A stretch of 64,000 nucleotides of DNA from Prunella strophiata (lineage: Eukaryota > Chordata > Aves > Passeriformes > Prunellidae): the NCBI GenBank assembly GCA_036583965.1, contig JAZBQD010000034.1, positions 14,445,040 to 14,509,039 of the forward strand, in the 5' to 3' direction. Positions 26,672 through 37,620 of the stretch are shown here, in pieces; positions within the stretch are counted from its first letter, which is position 1; every line of letters begins with the position of its first letter. Position numbers and translations under genes: made by a program. Under the pieces are notes generated by a model. It did no database searches, was not told where the DNA came from, and saw only the letters and a list, made by a program, of their open reading frames with translations.

Positions 26672-28022
26672 CCCAGGTCAGAAAAACCTCATTAGTGAAC
26701 ATGATCTGCACTTACAGGCAGTCCTTGCTGTACATCCAGTCACTCTCTAATCACTGGGGCTTTGCACATCCCTGCACTGGAAGTGCATTTACATTCCACT
26801 GGCAGTCAGGCCAGGAATCAGATATCCAGCTTGTCTATGAAGCTATCTCACTTCACAGGCAGCACGGACTTTTTCAACCATGTAAACAGAAGATTAATGA
26901 ATATGAGTGTTAGGGTGGATCAGGGCCCTGACCCAACAGACTGTCTCTGCTTCTGTCTCTGCATTTTCACTCAGATCATTAAGCAGGGCAGGGGGCATCT
27001 CGTGAGTAGCATTTTCTAATCTAACATTTTGGGAGTTCTTTGAGACCACTGAACTTGAAGTATTAGCTCTAAACCCAATGCTGGGAAACCTTCAAATGGA
27101 AAGCTCACCAAGCAGTGCAAAAATCAGTGAACATTGCAGTTGCCTGAAACAGTTCATACTCTGAAATTACATAAGTGATCTGAATTGAGTGAGAACCACA
27201 ACCCTTGGGAGCAATTTCCAGCAGTGCTAATGAAAGCACATTGAGTTCTTTATATCCAGAAGCTGTCAGTGTTTGCAATAGTATTTGGAGCACATCTTAA
27301 TGCTGACTCACAGATGCCAAGCATATTATATCACATCACCTTTCAGTGGTTCTGTTTACTCAGCTATAAAGTTCAGCAGCAGGTTCCCTTTTGGGAGTTT
27401 ATTTATATAGAACACCTACTTATATTCTACACACACAGAGATTAACTGTAAAGACACAAAGGACTGGTGACTAAGGGCAGTATTAATGTGGAAACATTCA
27501 GCTATATATATACATAGGACCAGGGAAAAGAGATACAGCCAGCTGGAATGGATTTCTCAACAACTGTTTCAAGTTATGATTTTTGGGAGCCAGAATACTT
27601 CAGTTGTTAAATTATTCATGACAGGTAGAGTGTAGATACATCACTTACACCTTAAATCTGCTGGAAGTTTTTAAGGTAGACTTGCAAGTTTGCTGAATAG
27701 TTTTAAATGAGATGTGTTTGAAATACTCTGGTATTAGCACACACTTGAAAAAGTGCAGCAAATGATCTAACAAGAAAAGCAAAGCAGTGCTATTATTTCT
27801 GATTTTCAAGAAGAATCAAGTTCACAAAAAGACCTTTTTTAACAGACAACAGTGTAACTCAAGCACAAACTCCAATGGGTAGGAAGTACTGTTTTGTTTT
27901 TCTCATCTCTGTGTCTTGAAAAATACAAAATGAGGTACAAAAAGTACAAAAGTCCAATTGTTATGCTTTGTAATCCTTCATTTTCCTATGCTCAAAACCT
28001 GTCCTTTCTGAGAATTTGTATT
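26672..28022. other. Noncoding AT-rich unique DNA
   Basis: No gene is seen; frames are under 86 codons with no family resemblance. A short TA-rich stretch is at about 27504-27514. No repeat other than the one beginning at 28023 was recognised. Confidence 0.5.
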
Positions 28023-28260
28023 TGTCTTGGTTTGAAAGACAGGTGTCCACCAAGGAAGGCAGGAACCTCCCTTGGAAAGGAGCAATATGACTGCCTCCCA
28101 TCAAATTATTATAACTTTGAAATTAAGGGGCTTTCAAGGAAAGAAAAGGAATAGCCAGTTCTTTATGTGTGTGTACATATAACAAGGCAAACTACAGCAA
28201 TGGTAACAGCACCAATCAAGAACAGAAAACTCAATAAACATAAAAATCAATAAAAGTCTC
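28023..28260 (+). mobile_element. Passerine LTR-type repeat (endogenous retrovirus LTR fragment)
   Basis: From 28023 the sequence starts TGTCTTGGTTTG and continues with GAAAGACAGGTGTC, AAGGAAGGCAGGA, AATTATTATAA and GAAATTAAGGGGCT in the order found in an LTR repeat that is very common in songbird genomes. The 5' TG edge is preserved. Similarity to what I remember fades after about 28170, and a 3' CA edge is not visible, so the right boundary is approximate; the element may extend to about 28620. No internal viral gene is present. This is the strongest hint that the host is a passerine. The strand given is that of the remembered consensus. Confidence 0.7.
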
Positions 28261-30100
28261 TGCCTGCCCTCTAAGCCATTTCCCCTTTGCTACAGTTCCT
28301 GTCACAGCCAGCAGAGCAGGTTTGATAAATCCCCGCAGCTGCAAAAACTTTTTATTGCTCCAAACTCACCCCAAACCAGCACACCTTGGCTGCCTGCACT
28401 GCAGTGTCACTGCTCACGTGTCCTTTTACCCAACCACCTCTTTGGTCACGTAGTGCCCACTGTGTGTCACCAACCAATTGCTGCCTCACACACGAGGTGA
28501 CCTCCTGCTAGCCACACAACTTATTCTCTGGTTATATGACCTGTATTTTACCTCACTGTTAGCTGAACCTTTCCCAGGGTGCTTTCTGGTGAGCAAGAGT
28601 GAACAGAAGTGAACAGGATTTCTTATCTCCCATAATTTATCTGTTTCATTTCTGAATTATTTCTCTTCCTACAGGAGATGTGAAAACCTCTCCACTTTCA
28701 TTATTAATCAAAAATGCTTTGCCTACCAAGTCTTCTTCTTGAGCATATAGATAAAAAAAAAAAAATGCATGCTACTATCAGAAAGGCAGTGCTCTGTTTT
28801 GAACTCCCTGCTCTCACACAGGGTTCTTACTGCCTAGATCCCTGATCCTATTTTGCATTCACTTGAAAATTTCCTCTCTCTAAATGTGAGGAACCCAATC
28901 ACATTAATGAGCTGGGCTTTGCCTTTTAGAGTTGCACCAGATTCTCCAGTTGTAAGAAAAAGTTCTGGGCTATTCAGGTGTGCTCTGATATACACAAATG
29001 AAATCCATGCCATACTTGGCTTGTTATTCTGTGCTCTAGAAATGCTAGGGGAAGTAGAAAAAAGCAAAGCACAAAAACCCAAACAAAAAACCAAAAAGAT
29101 GATGAATCCTCCAAAGGACCGTTCCAGTACAAGAAGCTGAGACTTCATTTATGCTTAGAAGTCCCTTGGAAAACAGTTCCCAACTATTTTCTTTCAGCAA
29201 AACACTGTGAATGGTTATTGCAAGGGAACCTAGTATATCCTAACTGTTTTTACCTTGAAACAGAAGGAATATGATTTCACTGAAGGCAAAATGTAACCTA
29301 TCACTGGCAGTTTTATTTTCCTCCCTAGACTCACACGGTTGTTTCAGTGGAGGAAAAGGAATGAGAAAATCTTTTTTCTATGAGTGGGTTAATTCCACTC
29401 CCATTACAGGTCTTGCTCAGCAGAGAAGCACCTCAGTGTCCATAACTAATCCAGAGCTGAAGGGAGGAGGAGTGCTGAGCCCCAGCACAGCCAGGGAGGG
29501 CCCGTGGAGGATCAGCTCTGCCCCAGCAGCAGCACCTCTCACCCAGCCTGTTCCCAGGGGATGCCCAGGGCACCAGACTGCCCCGGGCAGAGCTGCCAGC
29601 AGAGGGAACTGAGAGCACCTCCTGCTCCAGGGCTGCAGTTCTAATCAAATGCTGCTCACAATCAGCCAGCAGAAGATTTCCAACAATGCCCTCTATTATG
29701 CACAATGGCTACTACTAAAATACTGCTTGCTAAGAAGTGGAGTGTTAATCATTACTTCATTAATGCATTTTTTAATGTTTAAGATAAAATTATGGAAACT
29801 GGGATAAAAGAGGGAACATGATTAAACTTTTAAATAAATCCATGATGGTATGTTTCAAGGAAAGACTGAATTCTCTTAATGACTTGCAGCTCCATGCTGT
29901 GCATAGGGAATAAACTGTAAATTTGAGAACAACTGAATAGTAACTGAGATGAAAAAAGTTGCCTTTTATAGCCAAACATGTAATGATAGACTTAATCTAC
30001 TTTTTGATTAAGTCTGACCTTGAAGCCTGCCTTCTTAGGAACACTGCAAGTCATTCTTGAGTAAGCTGAGATTGCAATTAAAAATAATACAGCAAAGCTT
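28261..30100. other. Noncoding DNA with GC-richer patch
   Basis: No gene is supported. 28261-28620 is of mixed composition with several CpGs and may be the diverged remainder of the LTR repeat to its left. A run of 13 A is at 28753-28765 and an A/C tract at 29071-29098. A GC-rich patch at about 29440-29640 contains CCAGCAGAGGGAACT at 29596-29610, a weaker CTCF-like match that misses one core C. The 113-codon plus frame at 29271-29612 is probably a by-product of GC content. Confidence 0.5.
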
Positions 30101-30109
30101 TGTTGCCTG

Positions 30110-30300
30110 TATTAGAAAACATTTTCTCAAACAATTCAAATATTTGCTTAAAAAATTAACTACATTTTGGCTATTTGTTACATCGACTAATTAGTCATCA
30201 CATCACATGCACTTAATTACCAATTGTTAATTTTCAGCAGTTAAGTTTGAATTAATGATCAGAATTCTCATTAAACTGTCTTCCACATCAGACAGCACAT
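30110..30300. other. Candidate homeodomain-rich regulatory block
   Basis: Dense TAAT-type cores on both strands, centred on a perfect 12 bp palindrome GACTAATTAGTC (30185-30196) that contains the classic TAATTA homeodomain core. Further TTAATTA, GAATTAATGA and CATTAAA words follow within 100 bases. No repeat signature or open frame is seen. It resembles vertebrate conserved enhancers in composition, but conservation has not been tested. Confidence 0.25.
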
Positions 30301-30951
30301 TAAAAATTACACAGCATAACATGCAAACATATTTTGGACACAGCTCTCCCTTTGCAGCACAGGGTGGAGGAACAGGATTCAGAAACTCCATAGTATAAAA
30401 TATGTTATTTTATAGTTTCAAGTAACTGTAAATTTTCTATTGCATTTGTAAACCTCCTAAATCTTAACCTGTATGAAACAATTTTTCTGTCCCTGTAAAC
30501 CAGGATTTTGAGGTCTATGGAGCAAGGTAATATTTAAGCAGATTTTAAAACAAGTGCAAGATGTTGACAGGTGGTAAAGTAAATAGCTAGTTGTAGACTC
30601 ATTGTTATAAAGTTTCCAACATATGGAAGTATTCTAGCTAATATGGGGAGATGGGTAATTTTCTGATTTTTTAAAAACTTTTGAGAACTCTTCAGATAGA
30701 AACAGGTAGCAAAATAAAATCAGTTGTGATAAATTTCTAAGCATAGTAGAATTACTAAATTACTAAATACAGATGGCATATTAGGATATGCATCTAATTT
30801 AAATGAGTTTCTGTTTCGAGCATCACTCTGCAATTTAAAGATACACTGATGAGACAGCAGTAATAGAAAGCAAAACCATTTTGGTTGAGACAATGTATGT
30901 CTGTAGGATTTCTTGTTTATTGATTTCTCAACGTCTTCTGCCCCACTTCAG
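30301..30951. other. Noncoding AT-rich DNA
   Basis: No gene or repeat is recognised. The last 40 bases form a pyrimidine-rich tract leading to an AG at 30950-30951. Confidence 0.5.
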
Positions 30952-30999
30952 GATGATGAAACTATTTCACCTTCTGATACCAACCCAGACAGTCCCAAA
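30952..30999 (+). CDS. Possible microexon (hypothetical)
   Basis: A 48 bp segment bounded by a good 3' splice-site context and a GT. Upstream are a branch-like CTCAAC and a pyrimidine tract ending in ACTTCAG. Downstream is AAA/GTAACT, a moderate donor. It is open in phase 0 and encodes DDETISPSDTNPDSPK, an acidic, S/T/P-rich peptide of the kind found in alternatively spliced disordered inserts. A later donor, AAG/GT at 31083/31084, would give a 132 bp exon, also a multiple of three. I do not recognise the protein, and splice-like contexts arise by chance in 64 kb. It is on the opposite strand to the candidate at 32532-32675, so both cannot belong to one gene. Confidence 0.15.
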
Positions 31000-32531
31000 G
31001 TAACTCTCAGGTGGCAATCTCTGCCCCAACCTCCCTCTCTTTTTCAAGGAGACAAAACTGGAAAGAAAAAGTGTTTTGGCAAGGTGTTACTGAAACAGCT
31101 TGAGGCAGTGGCGGCTGTTCAACAGAACACAGTCAAATTCATGTCTGCTCCCTGCCAAATATACAGGAAGAATAAAGAAAACAAACAGGACAGAACAAAT
31201 TAGTAGATGGAAACAAATAGACCTACCCCAGTCCTCTAAACAGTCTTTAGCTTCCCTTGGCAGTGTTTTGCAAATTAAATGTAGAGGACTCAAGCAGGAT
31301 AAGAAGCAGCATCACTCTACTCATCATCATTGCTGGGGAAAGAGGAGCTATGAGCAAAGGTTTGATTTGGATGTTCTCAGCACACAAACAGATCCATAGT
31401 AGAAATACTGGGCAGGTTTATTATCAATTATGAATCATTTAAGTTGGTTGTTAGCATGCACACTGAAAGTATAATCCCTTCCAAAACATAACCTAAAATA
31501 ACTTCAAAATGTTAAATGTAATTACCTGCTCTATAAATTGCCCAAAGCCTAAAAAGATATCTAGTTTTGACTATAGTTGAAAGTTGGTAGATTTTAAATT
31601 TAAATATCCAACATCAGTGGCAGATTAAAACTAATGCAGGAAGCACTTTAAGACAAGCCTAATGAACTACAGTTTCTAAAAAGAAAATGGATATCGAGGA
31701 CCAAATTATTAAAAAGTTAATCCCATCTCAGAAGTCTAAACCCATGTAGCTTAAAGCTTTATATCTCTGATATACAGAAAGAACTACAATATTCCTGTAA
31801 TAAAACTTGTTTTGGAATAAACTTATGACAGAACTTTAAGTATGGCCGACAAATTGAGCTCACTGCAGATTCTGAGAAGTGTGGGCTGTCATTTCATTGG
31901 GCTTCCACAGAATAATATAGGAGGAAAACCCCAACACTATCACAGACATGAAAATAGACCATATTTATGGACCCTCAGGGATCCAGATCAGACTGTAACT
32001 CCCACCCAAAACCAAAACTGGGGTACTACTGTGTATACCACAGTCACAGATTGAGTGTATTAACAAGCTACATACAAACTCTAGAGAACTACCAGGAATT
32101 TGATGTCAGAATAAAAGTGAACTTCCCCAGAGAAAGCAACAGACACACTACAGGTTAAAGAACAGGAACAGAAGCCAAGGATCTGAAATTTCAAACCAGT
32201 GCTTTGCTAAAGACAGTTTACTTTCAGATCCACTTAAAGCTGAATACGGCTACTAATATAATTTGTAAGCTTAAAAATTCTGAAAATATCCTGTCAAGTT
32301 GTCTTGGCTAAAGCCCAGCTCTGAATCTTCCTGCAATTTGGAAATTCTCTAAAGAGAGATTATAGATTCCTGCTTAATTTTTCTTTTTTATTTGAATGAG
32401 CTTTTATATGCACAAAAGCCAGCACATGTTGTTTGGGTTTTTTTTTAATAACAGCAACTGTGATAACTACAGATACAATCTTTTGCCAATAAGCCAATTT
32501 AAATCATTGCATAAATAAAGATTGCTTGCTT
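31000..32531. other. Noncoding DNA
   Basis: Plus-strand frames at 31100-31399 and 31842-32054 lack recognisable domains. No repeat was recognised. AATAAA on the minus strand at 32392-32387 could serve the exon candidate to the right. Confidence 0.45.
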
Positions 32532-32675
32532 TCATTTAACTTTGCACTTCCTGAAATTAACTGCCCTGCCTCCTTCAAGGAGTTGATTTACATCAATTTT
32601 CACTGATGGCTGCTGAGGAGAATTCATCATCCCTATAACAGAGTTGCCAATGCTGTCAAACATCATTTTCTCATT
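32532..32675 (-). CDS. Possible terminal exon (hypothetical)
   Basis: On the minus strand a pyrimidine-rich tract ends in TTTGCAG (AG at 32677-32676). It is followed by a 47-codon open segment ending in TGA. The peptide begins NEKMMFDSIGNSVIGMMNSP and continues through V-K-I-D-V-N-Q-L-L-E-G-G-R to the end K-C-K-V-K. Codons look gene-like, with many GNN and RNY triplets and mixed hydrophobic and polar residues unlike the low-complexity frames nearby. The first AATAAA downstream on that strand is at 32392-32387, about 140 bases past the stop, which would suit a short 3' UTR. I do not recognise the protein. It could be a real exon, a decayed exon or chance; neighbouring exons were not found. Confidence 0.25.
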   Translation of the reverse strand, partial: NEKMMFDSIGNSVIGMMNSPQQPSVKIDVNQLLEGGRAVNFRKCKVK

Positions 32676-35600
32676 CTGCAAACATAGAAGAGCACAAACA
32701 GTAACTTGGCCTGAGAAACAATTCTCCAAGACTCTCTGCAAATGTCTGGTTTGACAAGAGACAATTTGTGCCTGAAGGAGCAGAGGGCAAGTAAATTTCC
32801 ATCCAATAGTTTTAAAACAGCAGTTGAAGAAAGTAGAGTGTTACTTCACATTTTTATGAAAAAAAAAAATCCAAACCCCAAAACCAGCACATCCACCTAG
32901 GGGAAAAAAAATCCAACCTCGAACAAAACTAATCAGAATAAAAGCAAATAATCCACTGACTCCTGGGTTTGCCTTTGTTACTGGCTTTCCCCTTTTAATG
33001 GGTACTTGGTGTCAGCAAAGGTAGCTCTCATGTTTCTAAAACATGTTTCCAGTCAACTATCTCTATTCTATCAAAAAAATTGCACTACTATAGATCAATC
33101 AAAGAATCATATTGTGCTAAAATCTGGACAGAAGGCAGTTTTTAGCATTAAGATACAATTTCTGTGAGTTTCTTTGTAGAAAGAGCTCATGTAGAGCTTA
33201 AAAAATTCTTTTGACATTCTCTGCAATGTTAACAAACGTTTTTCCTCATTTTAGAGGAAGCTGAAAAGTGAACAAATGGCTTGTTCAAGTAAAGTAAAGT
33301 TTTGGAAAGAGTCCAACAGACCAGGTTCTTGTGACCTCTTTTAGTAATGACCTTTTTGGAGACTTATCAAATGTGAGGAAAAAATCTTTATAGCTCTGAA
33401 AACATGGGCTTTATCAGAGACTGAGCAAAAAGAAATGTATGGGGGAATCAGAGATGCAATGAAAGTCAGCAAGAGCAGGATAGAGGCATAGTCCTGGCAG
33501 ACTAAATTCACAATTTTGTATATGGATGTATGATAATGTGTGTCCTATGCACATAGTTCCTGAATCAGTGGCATTTAAAAAGCAGTAACCATGTTTTATG
33601 TGTGGAGGATTCTACAATCAGGGGAGATACTCCCTGAAAGAAAACAAAGCCTAGTGAAAATCTGAGATTTGAAACACTTGGATTCTAAGTTTTTGGAGTG
33701 GGTTTCAGCATCAAGATGTGATTTTAAACATATCATTTGGAAGGATGTCTCTCAAAGGAGTCCAACTCACTGTTTTTGCCTTCTCTTTCAAGCCCCAGCT
33801 CAATTTCATAGCAATGGATGTGTTTGTTAGCCTGAGAATTTGAAGGGATGAACTACAGAGATTTTGAACTCCACTAATCAAGAAAGAAAAATATCATTAC
33901 CAGATATACTTGCTTTTAGGTGCTTTGAAAGTAATACTCAAAAATTAACTCTGAAAAGCTGGAATTCACACTAGCTACCTGAAATTGATATGTCAACACT
34001 TTCAAATTACCTCAGTAATTTTTCCTGCTAATCACTAGGGTTAATAAGGACAAAGAAGAATATTAATTTTTGCTTTTAGACCCACACATTTAAAACTCTG
34101 AGATCTACAGCTGTTGTATTACAAGGTTCAGAAAATCATTAGAGTATGTTTGACTCTCTTTCAACACTTCTCAGTTACTTGTTTTCCTGCTTTCACAATT
34201 TCTTAAAATCAAACAAATAACATCTAAAAAATCCTTTCTTGAGATAAGCAGGGATCAATGATTCAGTTCAGAAAGAAGAAAATTGTTGCATGTGTTGATT
34301 TTCTCACTCTTAGAGATTGGGGGTACTGTAAGAGTCAAACAATCATGAAAAGCACAGTGATGCTCCATCCCTATGAGCTCAGCAAACAGAGGCTACACAC
34401 ACACACTGGAAAAAGTTCTGTCTGTCACTGCTTGCAGCTAAGTCCTTACATTTTCCTTCAGACTTTGTCACTCCTGCACCCACGCAGCGTATGCAAACAG
34501 AAAACCAAATTCCTGTTTGGCTGTGCCTTCATCTATAATGGAAACAAATTGGATGTCTCTGAGAGCAGCAAGTTGTTGACAACAAAGCTTTCACAGTCAG
34601 AGACGTGACTGCTCAGTAACAAACATATTGATAGAAACGTCAGCACCAAAGCAAGTTAGAAGGAGAAATCAGTCACCCCTGAAACTAGCACTTCAGATAA
34701 ACACTAAAAGCTACCCTAAAGAAATAGAAATCTAGAAAGAAGCTTTCTATATTTAAATAACATGCAAGTTCTTCAAAGTCTCATGAAGTCTCAGGTAGAT
34801 TAAACCCAGTGGCTATCAATCAATTTATCATATGCAGCAATTTCTTGGATAATAAAGGGGTGAGCAAAAGGACCAATTTCAAAGTGTCATTTAAAACTCA
34901 AGCACTCTTTCCCCAGGCAGATAGTGAAGGTGAAATGCTATTCTCTTGAAATCTCTTTAAGGTCAAACTATTTTGTCCAAATTAACCCCAAGAGTCCATT
35001 TCACTGGCATTGCACCAGAACTGAATGCAACTACAGGGTTCAATGAAGCAAATAGAATTAGATCAACCTGACTTAAGTAGGCATTATAGAAATCTGGCCC
35101 ACTATTTATATACAGATTGGAGAACTTCATCTTCATATCAGGTATGTGGAGATAATTTATTGTTATAACAAATATTTTGGTGGTGTTTTTGTTTATTTTC
35201 CTTGTTTATTTTTTCCCAAAGTTAAAAAAAAAAAATCAGTTACAGCCAAAGAAGTCTAAGAGCACAAAACTCTGATGTGAAGCAAACCTGGAGGAGTTTA
35301 TTCCTCTAAAGCTACTAATGCCATATTCTGTTACTTTTCATAGAGCTTTAAGTCAGAAATCATTCCACTGAGCCTTTAAGGAATTCCTTGGCTTGAAGGA
35401 ATTTAACAGAATGTTATATAGCTTAGAGGCTGAAACTGTAACATTTCACAGATAATTATATTCTTACCATAGAGTTTTATCCAAAGAGCTTAAGGAACAT
35501 AAAAATGCATTATTCTCTAAAAATTGACAGAAATTTAGAGTAATTTCTATAAAGTTGAATAGAATACTCAATGCAGAGTTTATGCTAATGGCAGAGAATA

Positions 35601-37595
35601 GAAAGTTTAGCATTGCTAGCTACAATGAAATAAACCCATCAAAATTCCTGAATAAATCTGAACGAGCAGAACACTTTCACATCAGACTGGGGCTTTGCAT
35701 CATGTGGCCATAGCATTTTTGATTCTGGGTGGAAGGTCCCCAAACCATCTTTTTATCCTGTCTAATCACAGTCATGTTTTGGTTTCCTGCCTTGCAAATT
35801 TCTGTGTTTTCCCTTAAATGAATTTTAATCACCTGATTTTTCATTGACTGAAGAAGTCTATCACCTCTTGGTTTTCTGGCCTTAGCCAAACAGATTGCAA
35901 CAGGAAATTAATTTCTGGATAATCCCTTATTTTTCATCATAACCACAATGAAGATAGGGGAATTGACACTTGTACAAAATAGTCTTAATTAGCCACATGT
36001 TTAAGGTAAGTTCTCAGTACACCCACTTGCACCAAAGTTTATGCTTCAGAAGCTAAAGAAATATGCACAAACAGAACAGAAATAGAACAGAAAAAGGAAT
36101 TGTGTCTTATAACAGATAACTTTTATTCAGGTTCCCTAATAGTGCTCAGAAATCTCCTCCACTATCACCAACAAAAGGTGCTGATCACCTACAATACAAT
36201 TTAAATACAATATAATTTAAAATTCTGAAGGTGAAGCTTTAAATACCCTGGAACCAGTTTTCAGGAAAGGGGAAATACTGATAAATGGTGTATATTCTTG
36301 GGACTGTTGAAAGAAATAATTACTACAGTGTGTTTCAGAGAGTCTGCCTGCTACTTGAGCAGACTGCCCAGACTATTGGGACAGCCCAGAGAAATCTTGT
36401 ACTTTCCTTCTAAAGCATTTTAACAAAGCATTCCTCTGCACTGCTGTGTAAACACCAGGGCTCAGAGCTTTTCTTTGTTAAGTCAGGATGAAGTAGCATT
36501 TCTCAGTTGCAATCATGAAATAGATGTTAACACCAGCACCTCCCTCCAAACACAGCCCAGTTTTGGTGCATGTGCATATACAGTGTTCATGGACATCTGC
36601 ATATTCAGCTGAATATTAGAAACCAGTGAGTATTTCTAAACCAGATGAGCTCTGAAAAAGCAAGCTTTACCTATGAAAACTAAAGCAATGTGGAATTCTC
36701 ATTTCAGCATAAAACAGGAGCTGAAAACAACCCCAATTCTGAAATGCTAGATTACAGCACTTACAACTGTAATATCTGTGATCTGTTTTATCATTCTTCT
36801 CTCTGCTATACCTTTGTGCATGAGCTTAGTGTATTTATTAGAAAAGCAAATTCTTGCTACAAAAGTTGAACAAAAAATAGCTCTGGTCATTTCCTATTAC
36901 TCTCAGCCCAATATCTTTGCCCCAACAAGTTTCCATTAATATATTTCATTATTTCTCAAAAGTAATACTGGAGAAAAATTACTGACATGTAGCTTGTTGC
37001 GTAACAGCATCTGTGACTCATGAATGAAGTGAGACAGTTTGAGAATAGACTAAATTATACTTTTGTTTGCCTTTGGTTAATTGGAATTTATTAAAAGAAT
37101 GCTTTTTACTACAGTCTGCAGTAAGAAGCCAAGGTGAAATGTGGTTACTGGACATCACTACTAACAGGAAATTATTTTTGTTATCAGAATTGGTTCAGGG
37201 AATTTGTAACTGCTTAGAGGCTTAGAAGCCATCTATAGAATGTGCTTTTCTTAACCATTCTGCAGGTTACAACTTATATATCTGCAGTTTGAAAATCAAG
37301 CTTCTAATCTACAAATAGTGAGCTACTTCTGCTTCTTATCAGTTGGGATTTTAATCTCAAATAGTTGAAATGCTAAAGGCAAGCATGTGTGTCGGGGTAC
37401 CCAGCAGAATTAGGGATCTTCATTCTTTGGCCTTAAGCCGGTTTTAAGGTAAAGATTTTTTACTTAATCCATTTAGTCAATTCCAATTGAATGCAAAAGG
37501 GCAGAGTTAAAACCAGTAAGCTGAAAGCTAGCTATGTCCTGAAACCCATATGAATGCACTCTGGGTGATAAAACTGGAATTTATAAACCCCATCC
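32676..37595. other. Noncoding AT-rich unique DNA
   Basis: No gene is supported. The 116-codon plus frame at 34258-34608 has no domain. An A/C tract lies at about 32859-32890. Around 34480-34640 there is a CpG-containing stretch with an octamer-like ATGCAAAC (34491-34498) that may be regulatory. No mobile element was recognised. Confidence 0.5.
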
Positions 37596-37620
37596 AAAAA
37601 AAAAAAAAAAAAAAAAAAAA
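37596..37620 (+). repeat. Poly(A) run, 25 A
   Basis: An uninterrupted run of 25 A. No retroposed mRNA or polyadenylation signal in a sensible position is seen upstream and no flanking direct repeat is evident, so it is a simple homopolymer rather than a proven retroposon tail. Confidence 0.9.

Noticed and set aside
34258..34608. 116-codon frame on the plus strand
   Set aside because: No recognisable domain, no splice or promoter context, composition like its surroundings.
37540..37620. Alu-like look: TGCACTCTGGGTGATA followed by a long A run
   Set aside because: Alu is primate-specific and no other Alu part is present; the resemblance is chance.
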